From Discostella pseudostelligera (lineage: Eukaryota > Bacillariophyta > Thalassiosirophyceae > Thalassiosirales > Thalassiosiraceae), in assembly GCA_036940085.1 (NCBI GenBank), contig JALLBK010000763.1, positions 1 to 12,880 on the forward strand: DNA of 12,880 nucleotides, in the 5' to 3' direction. Position 1 is the stretch's first letter. Each line of letters begins with the position of its first letter. The translations under genes and the position numbers were made by a program. The notes beneath the pieces were generated by a model, which saw only the letters and a program-made list of their open reading frames with translations, did not search any database and was not told where the DNA came from. This document shows positions 1 through 5,552 of this stretch, piece by piece.

Positions 1-1241
1 CATCGAGTAATCGATTTCGGCGGGCGGGCCATTCTGGCAGATTCTGGCGACAGCAGATTTTGGGTTTGTGCACACAACTCACATGCATTTCGACCTTTTG
101 CCGACACTATTTTTTGGTTGAGGCACAAGATTTGGCGCGTAGCATGACCATGAGCGCCGTCGACGCCCCATACAAAGACATCATCACACTCCGCGATCGC
201 CAATCGCATATGCTTCAATAATTGACGCTAATTTTTGGCTGTCTTTGGCTGATTCCATGTCGGTACGTAAGTCCTCGAACACAGCTGAGTGCTGGTCGTG
301 AGATGTGAGATGATGAAGGTAGAATGAGAATGGAGATGCGGAGGTAATCGCGGCAGAACACAGTAAAATGGCGGTGTCGCGTTGTGATTATTCGGAGAAG
401 CGATCTGTGGAATGTGCGGGGTAGATCAATTATTGTAGTAGGCGGCGATGTTGCTGGAACATTAGTTGGGCAAAACTACGCAACCATCGTTGAGGCAGCA
501 GTAATAGCGTCGAATCATCATGGATTATCATTATGTAACAATTAACGAGATGAAAGTGGAGGAGCAGGACAATAATCGAGCCACCATCAATACCCCGCAT
601 ACATACGAATGTTTCTACCGCATACTCCCTATTTTCCACTGATTTGATTAATGGTCGATTGATGCTTGTGATTTCTCTGCGGCGGAAATTGGGTTTGTGG
701 AGGTATGGGTGGAGGAGGTGCAGATTGGTGAGATATCACGACAATCAACCAGTGGCAGAGGCAAAATGTGGTGTGATGGTACTCAACAATAAACAGGGTG
801 ACAATGAATGATGATTTGGTACAAGTATGCAATAGAGAAGCGAGAATAATGTGGATTCAACGGAACCTTTAGAAATAGCAGATATCTTCCTCTCGAGAGA
901 GAGTGGGATGGAAGTGCCGCCCATGAGAGTGTTGTACTTGTTCGATGAAAAGAGAGAGAAAAGGGAAGGGAAAGGGCTCCGCGATTGATTTGAATGAATC
1001 GAAAAGCAACAATGTGTTTCGCATCATTTGATATCGTACTCCGTCGTCTCGGCCCATGACCAAACGAAAATCAACTCTAGACCCGTGAGAGGAGACGTGG
1101 CAGCGACAGCCGACGGCGCAGCACTCTGAAAGCCTCACAACGTTGCCAAAGTGCCAAGCATAACAACATCGTCCTAACTGCGAACAAATCCGGGTCGAAG
1201 GTCGAAGCCTACCATAGCATACTCCCAAACTGAACCAAGCC
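1..1241. other. Region without a supported gene
   Basis: No open frame here has a recognisable domain, a convincing coding pattern or an obvious partner exon. The first plus-strand frame is open from the window edge to a TGA at 145, which is too short to judge as an exon end. Small features include a TTTGGCGC motif at 131-138, a perfect GCGATCGC palindrome near 192-199, and a tandem GGTCGAA duplication near 1194-1207. The last few hundred bases probably serve as the promoter of the coding-like sequence that starts at 1242, but no TATA-like box stands out. Confidence 0.5.
131..138 (+). promoter_or_regulatory. E2F-type site TTTGGCGC
   Basis: The eight bases fit the E2F/DP consensus TTTSSCGC exactly. 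The site is isolated, and the gene it might serve lies outside the window or is unclear, so this could be a chance match. Confidence 0.25.
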
Positions 1242-1818
1242 ATGGCCACCAACCCTCGCCCTTTCATTGTGGGCTTTGTCGACGAAGATAATCCGTCCAT
1301 TGCAAGAATTGTAGAGCCGGGAATCGCCGCCGCCATCGTAAACGACCACTCCAAACTTCTTGGCTACCTTCTTGGCATGACCGATGAGGAGGTGCAGCCC
1401 ACTACCCACCACTACTACAACATCTCCCTTGTCCTCCTTGGGACCTGAAGATTCCACAAAAGTTCTTCCAGAATTGGAAAGGTCTTTTGACTTAGTTGAA
1501 GTGAATGACGAGTGAGAGTCCGTGGTGGAAGCATTGATGGAGGCAGTGGCAAACCTCGAGGTGGGGTTGCCGGACCTTCAGAAACTAGCGACCCTTCTCA
1601 AAGAGGAGAGGACATCCCTCGAGAAACAGATGACGGGCCTTCAGGAGAATCTTCAACTGTCCCACGACCTCCAGGAGACGAGAGCAATCCTCGAGAAACA
1701 AATTGCCAACCTTCAGTTGAAGGCGAAAAATGACGAGATGGAGAAGACCATCCTCGCAACAACGATCAATATATTGAATTTGACGAATATGTGGAAGCTA
1801 CTACATTTCACGAGTTGA
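1242..1818 (+). CDS. Possible small coiled-coil protein gene, spliced or decayed
   Basis: I do not recognise this protein. A frame opens at an ATG in strong context (AAGCCATGG, 1242) and runs 68 codons to a TGA at 1446-1448. Its third positions are rich in C, as in expressed genes. A second frame (+1 relative to the first) is open from 1381 to a TGA at 1513-1515 and again from 1516 to a stop at 1816-1818. The last part encodes a clear coiled coil with two copies of a 24-residue unit (LEKQ..(G/N)LQ), rich in Leu, Glu, Lys and Gln. The two frames can be joined by an intron: donor-like GT at 1338 (GTAAAC) or 1392 (GTGCAG), and an acceptor ending CCTTCAG at 1581 that keeps the coiled-coil frame. 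The alternative is a pseudogene with one frameshift and one nonsense codon. It is convergent with msrA downstream. The exact exon structure is undecided. Confidence 0.35.
1606..1716 (+). repeat. 72-bp imperfect direct repeat in coiled-coil sequence
   Basis: CTCGAGAAACA occurs at 1618-1628 and 1690-1700, and CCTTCAG at 1638-1644 and 1710-1716, both with a 72-base offset. The intervening bases are partly conserved. The period equals 24 codons and so keeps the reading frame, which fits duplication of a coiled-coil segment. Confidence 0.6.
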
Positions 1819-2056
1819 GTACAAATCTTTGTCGCCGTTTGCTTCGGGTTGAATTACCTTGCTGAATGTTGATTATCAGGGTAGATGATAATATAATGAT
1901 CGTTCCATTCCTACATAATTTGTTTTGTCCTCCCAGTCGGTCCTGCTTCCTCCCCAATATTCTAGAAAAAATAATGACACCCCTCGTCAACATCCACAAA
2001 TCTAACTCAAAACTCGCTACTCAACAATAATAATAACCTTAGAAAATTACACCTAC

Positions 2057-3082
2057 TCAATAGGAACTCTCACTAATCGGCTCGTTATCAAATCGCACCA
2101 CCGAACACCCCCGCACCGGTCCATGCTTCTTCCAAAACGATTCAGGCAATTTAGGCATATACTTCTCCTTCAAATCCTCCGGCGCCCATGTCTCGAATGG
2201 TGGCAGACTCACTCCCTGGGGCTGCGCCGAGCAGTACGGACGTGCTCCCGGCTTGGCCAAGTATTGTTGATGATATGGTTCCGCAAAGTACCATACTCCA
2301 CCATGCTTATCATAATCGGACGCTGCCGCAATTTCGGTCTGGATGGTACGTCCTCCCAGAGCCTTTTCATAGGCCGCCTTGCTACTTTCCAACAATCGCT
2401 TCTGATCCTCGTTGAAATAATAAAATCCCGATCGATATTGAGAGCCACGATCATTGCCCTGTCCCATGTATTGTGTCGGGTCATGACTTTCCCAGAACAT
2501 TCGCATGATATCAACAAAGGAAATCTCGGCTGGGTTGTACACTACTCGAACACCTTCGGTATGACCTGTCATGCTCGAGCATGCCTCATTGTAGGTAGGA
2601 TTGGGTGTGTATCCTGCACAATATCCCACCGCGGTAGAGTGAATGCCCTTGGGCATACGCCAGATACTTTTTTCACTTCCCCAGAAGCATCCGTTGCCAA
2701 AGATGGCAACTTCATATCCTGGTGGGACCTCCTCGAGATCGGTATTGAGGATATAATGTTTGAGGCCGGAAATTCCTGCCATTTTTTCGGAACGGCCCTT
2801 GAGGGCCTGATCGGGCTTGATCATCCCACCGTCTCCACCGGAAAGTAAGTCAAGGATGGAACCGATCATGCGTCGTGCCATGGGCGGACGAGCAGGAGTC
2901 GATGAAGTTGGTGATGTTGGTGATGCTGCGACGAGAAAGGGAGAGGAGGAAGCAGTGGTGACAATTGCTCGAGATAGCAGCGACGACGACGCCGATGGCA
3001 GCGCAGTTTTGGAAGAATGGAATGCCGAACTTTTTGCGAGTAGGAGACCGAAAGAGATGGTCCGTGATAATAATGGGGCCAT
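2057..3082 (-). CDS. msrA: Peptide-methionine (S)-S-oxide reductase MsrA, probably plastid-targeted
   Basis: MsrA reduces methionine-S-sulfoxide, free or in proteins, and is usually recycled by thioredoxin. With the start at 3082 the protein has 341 residues. The catalytic motif GCFWG is at about 131-135 (nucleophile Cys132), followed by the MsrA signatures GYCAGY, TGHTEGV and SQYRSG. A second Cys in RPYC (Cys284), after HQQYLAKPG, sits where the resolving cysteine of the family is found. About 55 residues follow it, including another Cys (326). The N-terminus is a signal peptide ending SSA with Phe21 next, then a Ser/Thr-rich, basic stretch: the plastid presequence pattern of algae with secondary plastids. 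An in-frame ATG at 3166 would add 28 residues rich in His and Asn and bury this signal, so I prefer 3082 (purine at -3, G at +4). No intron is needed. It is divergent from the CIA30 gene. The family assignment is firm; targeting is inferred. Confidence 0.93.
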   Translation of the reverse strand: MAPLLSRTISFGLLLAKSSAFHSSKTALPSASSSLLSRAIVTTASSSPFLVAASPTSPTSSTPARPPMARRMIGSILDLLSGGDGGMIKPDQALKGRSEKMAGISGLKHYILNTDLEEVPPGYEVAIFGNGCFWGSEKSIWRMPKGIHSTAVGYCAGYTPNPTYNEACSSMTGHTEGVRVVYNPAEISFVDIMRMFWESHDPTQYMGQGNDRGSQYRSGFYYFNEDQKRLLESSKAAYEKALGGRTIQTEIAAASDYDKHGGVWYFAEPYHQQYLAKPGARPYCSAQPQGVSLPPFETWAPEDLKEKYMPKLPESFWKKHGPVRGCSVVRFDNEPISESSY

Positions 3083-3222
3083 TGCGTGATGATGTAGAGG
3101 ATGTCGATTATTTGCGTTGAATTGATATGTCAAGAGGTCGTCTGATTTGTGCCAGTTTCTGCCCATATTTCATCTTTGTGTGGTTTTGGCTCGCTTTGGG
3201 TACTCCTACATACTGCAACTGC

Positions 3223-3235
3223 TGACGTCACGTCA
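3223..3235. promoter_or_regulatory. Double CRE: TGACGTCA overlapping a second ACGTCA
   Basis: The perfect palindromic cAMP-response element TGACGTCA (3223-3230) runs straight into CGTCA, so the 13 bases hold two overlapping ACGTCA half-sites. CRE-like TGACGT/ACGTCA elements bound by bZIP factors are known to mediate CO2/cAMP responses of diatom promoters such as that of PtCA1. The element lies 141 bp upstream of the chosen msrA start. Function here is inferred. Confidence 0.5.
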
Positions 3236-3245
3236 TCATCTGTGC

Positions 3246-3252
3246 TGACTCA
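3246..3252. promoter_or_regulatory. GCN4/AP-1-type site TGACTCA
   Basis: An exact match to the seven-base bZIP consensus, 23 bp (about two helical turns) from the start of the CRE. A single match could be chance, but the pairing with the CRE makes a bZIP-controlled promoter more plausible. Confidence 0.4.
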
Positions 3253-3327
3253 CGAAAGCACTCCGCAGGGGCTTGATTTTGATGTATTGATTCCTACATG
3301 CAGATTCGTACAGGAAAGATCCAAATC

Positions 3328-3340
3328 TTTTCCCGCCAAA
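3328..3340 (-). promoter_or_regulatory. E2F-type site, TTTGGCGGGAA on minus strand
   Basis: TTTTCCCGCCAAA reads as TTTGGCGGGAA on the minus strand. The same 11-mer occurs twice upstream of xanthine dehydrogenase, so one factor may act on both promoters. Confidence 0.4.
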
Positions 3341-3490
3341 CCACCTCAGAGATTCTAGCGCCAACACAGCATAATCACCAACACCATAATAATATTATGG
3401 TATCTACCAGTACAACTACACTGCCACTGCAACCAGCAACAGCCACCATCACCAACACCGCGGCACCGCTTGCTCACTCTCATCGCAACT

Positions 3491-3513
3491 CGCATTCGCA
3501 TTCGCATTCGCAT
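3491..3513 (+). repeat. CGCATT hexamer microsatellite
   Basis: Three perfect copies of CGCATT followed by CGCAT, in non-coding or leader sequence upstream of the CIA30 gene. It would encode His-Ser repeats in the frame that starts at 3394. Confidence 0.85.
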
Positions 3514-3671
3514 CCTAACTGCATTCTAATAGGTGTATTTTCGCCATCATCGTCATCGTCAACGTCAACTCTGTCGGCTTACGCTTACAGCTCTCCCACC
3601 TGATTCGTCATCGCCGCCGTAAAATATCACATCATCAATCATTAGGGGAATCGTCAACCACAACGTTCAAC

Positions 3672-5111
3672 ATGAAATTATTTCCATCTTTATCGGCTCA
3701 TGTCTCGTCGACGATACTCCTCCTTCTCTGGGAGGGAAAGACGCTTGCATTCTCTCAATCATCATCTCTGCCAATCAAATTCTCCACGACGTCAAGCAAA
3801 GATAATGCAAATCTCGTAAACCCCGACTTTGTCCTCTCCAGATCGATGCCACCTCGCAGTGGTACTTCTAGTCTGTCCACGTCCACATCATTATCAGCTA
3901 CGTCTACATCATCAACAACTACCACATCATCACCACCAACAACCACAATCACCTACCAACCCATATTCGACTTCTCACTTTCCAACCCCCAAACCAAACA
4001 AAAATCAGCATCGAGCTTTGAACGTATCGATGATGCCATCATGGGTGGAATCTCCACCTCCACACTACGCGATATTCCCAATCAATCCTATGCTACATGG
4101 TCAGGAATATGTCGTACCGATGGAGGTGGATTTTGTGGTGTACGTACCTTGCCCTTTGCCGGCGAATCATCGGGTTTGAATGCTTCGGGTAAAGATGGAT
4201 TGTACATGGATTGTCAATTGGTGAGTGATGATGAGGCACATCGTCGAGTGTGGAAGATGACGGTGCGGACTGATTCGAGTAGAGGGGAATTGGTGTATCA
4301 GGCGGAATATGATTTGCAACGTGCCATGGAGGATGCGAAATCTAGGTCGGGCAATGGTAGTACTGGTACTGGGAAGGAGGGTGTCGTTGGTGTAGAGGAA
4401 GTCGATGATGACGACCAGTCTTCTTGGGCAAGGGTACTCCTCCCATTCGACAAATTTCAACAAGTACGTGGACCTAGACTCATACCCGATGGACCCAAGT
4501 TGGATGTTTCCGGGGGGATATATCAGATTGGATTGACATTGTCAAAGTTCCAAATGGCAAGGAATACTACCGAATTGGAGAATTTTCGTCCGGGATACTT
4601 TGAATTGCGAATTCGACAGATTGGATTCTATCAAAGTGACAGCAGTGCAAGCAGTGACGTCGAAAAAACAGCAGAAGTAGGGATGGTGGCCTTGGAAGAG
4701 GATAAAAGCGCAACGGCAACACTCAACAATCTTGTTCCAGACACACTGTCTAAGGAGGAAGCGGCGAAGAAACGACCATTGGTATTGAAAATGCTGTTGC
4801 CATTGGCAAAGATATTCTTCTCCGAACAAGCCAACCGACGCAAGAGTGCCATGCGGATATTGAGAGAAGAGCGCAATATGTCTAGACTCCGAGCGATACT
4901 GCTTGGTGTGCAATGTCGTAAAAAGAGTGTCGGGGGGATCTTTCCATCGATTGTTGAGACATTTCGCATATTGTCCATCGATGTCTTTCGTGCTGTGTTA
5001 AAGAATGTACTCAAAGTTGTGTTGGTGTATCCACTGAGGTTGGTAGGCGCTGGAGTGACGAAGGTGAAGAGGATGCTCGGTATGAAGGTGAAACCAACAT
5101 TGAGAGAATGA
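3672..5111 (+). CDS. CIA30-domain protein, probably plastid-targeted
   Basis: Single-exon gene for 479 residues. The CIA30 domain (about 95-320) belongs to the complex I intermediate-associated protein 30 / NDUFAF1 family, whose members help assemble complex I in mitochondria; a plant chloroplast member, HCF173, acts on psbA expression. Visible hallmarks are FERIDDAIMGGIS (DD at 120-121), the GGGFCGVRT turn, WARVLLPFDKF, and a closing strand region ending GFYQ near 320. The N-terminus has a hydrophobic signal-like segment (about 13-20) ending KTLA with Phe27 next, then a Ser/Thr-rich stretch to about 90. That suggests a secretory plus plastid presequence rather than a plain mitochondrial one. 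After the domain comes a Lys/Arg-rich tail (about 380-479) with an amphipathic or hydrophobic stretch, possibly for membrane binding. The start ATG has A at -3. The domain is confident; the location and client complex are inferred. Confidence 0.88.
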   Translation: MKLFPSLSAHVSSTILLLLWEGKTLAFSQSSSLPIKFSTTSSKDNANLVNPDFVLSRSMPPRSGTSSLSTSTSLSATSTSSTTTTSSPPTTTITYQPIFDFSLSNPQTKQKSASSFERIDDAIMGGISTSTLRDIPNQSYATWSGICRTDGGGFCGVRTLPFAGESSGLNASGKDGLYMDCQLVSDDEAHRRVWKMTVRTDSSRGELVYQAEYDLQRAMEDAKSRSGNGSTGTGKEGVVGVEEVDDDDQSSWARVLLPFDKFQQVRGPRLIPDGPKLDVSGGIYQIGLTLSKFQMARNTTELENFRPGYFELRIRQIGFYQSDSSASSDVEKTAEVGMVALEEDKSATATLNNLVPDTLSKEEAAKKRPLVLKMLLPLAKIFFSEQANRRKSAMRILREERNMSRLRAILLGVQCRKKSVGGIFPSIVETFRILSIDVFRAVLKNVLKVVLVYPLRLVGAGVTKVKRMLGMKVKPTLRE

Positions 5112-5227
5112 GATGATAGTAACCATTTAATAATCATGAATTGTTGCACTACACCTATTATCTGTTTACAGAGCTTCCCTTTATCTCTCGGCAGACCGCG
5201 GCGTTGATCACCATCATACCAACAAGA

Positions 5228-5237
5228 TCTACGTAGA
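5228..5237. repeat. 10-bp perfect palindrome TCTACGTAGA
   Basis: A perfect self-complementary 10-mer with an ACGT core, the core shared by many bZIP sites. It may be a binding site, but one copy is weak evidence. Confidence 0.4.
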
Positions 5238-5260
5238 GGGTTGTTGGGGGGAAGGCTTGC

Positions 5261-5293
5261 TTTGGCGGGAAGGTGGCACGTTTTGGCGGGAAA
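5261..5293 (+). promoter_or_regulatory. Tandem E2F-type sites, TTTGGCGGGAA twice
   Basis: The identical 11-mer TTTGGCGGGAA begins at 5261 and 5282, a 21-base spacing that places both sites on the same face of the helix. It matches the E2F/DP consensus with its G-rich extension. The pair lies about 260-290 bp upstream of the xanthine dehydrogenase ATG and about 150-180 bp after the CIA30 stop. Control of xanthine dehydrogenase by E2F is inference. Confidence 0.5.
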
Positions 5294-5408
5294 GCCCATC
5301 GTACGTCATTTCTCGCTAAATGCCATTGCCGTGCCGTCGATCAAAAGTTCTGGTTGACGGCAGCGGCAGGGCAGTAGAGAATAGCAGTATCTACGAACCT
5401 CTCCTCTC

Positions 5409-5432
5409 GATAGTAGTGCCGTATCTACTATC
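5409..5432. repeat. Inverted repeat GATAGTAG / CTACTATC
   Basis: Perfect 8-bp arms separated by an 8-base spacer (TGCCGTAT), about 120 bp upstream of the xanthine dehydrogenase start. It could form a short stem in DNA or in a leader RNA, or be a dimeric protein site. Confidence 0.5.
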
Positions 5433-5502
5433 TCTCCAGGTGATATCTCATCGCAGAGAGGGGGGGCTCATATGGCTACTATGAATTAAAATAAAGCTAC
5501 GC

Positions 5503-5513
5503 TATATTAAAAA
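5503..5513 (+). promoter_or_regulatory. TATA-like box of xanthine dehydrogenase
   Basis: TATATTAAAAA lies 40-50 bases upstream of the ATG at 5553. This would place transcription start near 5530 and give a leader of only about 20-25 bases. Confidence 0.4.
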
Positions 5514-5552
5514 GCAGCGTCAGCAGAATCGACATCGACAACACATCATATT

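Larger units (their letters stand above)
3083..3671. promoter_or_regulatory. Shared upstream region of msrA and the CIA30 gene
   Basis: The two genes point away from each other, so these 589 bases must hold both promoters and leaders. A bZIP-type cluster (3223-3252) lies on the msrA side and an E2F-type site (3328-3340) near the middle. The half near the CIA30 gene is low-complexity, with CAN-rich triplets and a CGCATT repeat. It includes a small frame from an ATG at 3394 to a stop at 3603 encoding Ser/Thr and His-Ser repeats. That frame could be an upstream ORF in the CIA30 leader, but I see nothing to show it is translated. No clear TATA box is present on either side. Confidence 0.6.
5112..5552. 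promoter_or_regulatory. Region between the CIA30 gene and xanthine dehydrogenase
   Basis: These 441 bases hold the 3' end of the CIA30 transcript and the promoter of xanthine dehydrogenase. In order they contain a palindrome (5228-5237), two E2F-type sites (5261-5271 and 5282-5292), a CRE half-site ACGTCA (5303-5308), the direct repeat GTATCTAC (5387-5394 and 5421-5428), an 8-bp inverted repeat (5409-5432) and a TATA-like box (5503-5513). The minus-strand frame that crosses this region is treated as a shadow of the CIA30 gene. Confidence 0.55.

Noticed and set aside
192..199. GCGATCGC palindrome resembling the cyanobacterial HIP1 element
   Set aside because: One copy in nuclear eukaryotic sequence; expected by chance and with no HIP1 context.
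869..1354. 161-codon minus-strand frame
   Set aside because: Cys/Ser/Phe-rich with no domain, and it overlaps a better-looking plus-strand start at 1242 that has stronger coding-type codon use.
2123..2848. 241-codon plus-strand frame
   Set aside because: Entirely antisense to the conserved MsrA sequence; no recognisable domain, and the msrA strand carries clear family motifs.
4631..5299. 222-codon minus-strand frame running from the CIA30 3' end into the intergenic region
   Set aside because: Most of it is antisense to the CIA30 gene, and its first codons fall on the E2F-like motifs; no domain or signal supports it.
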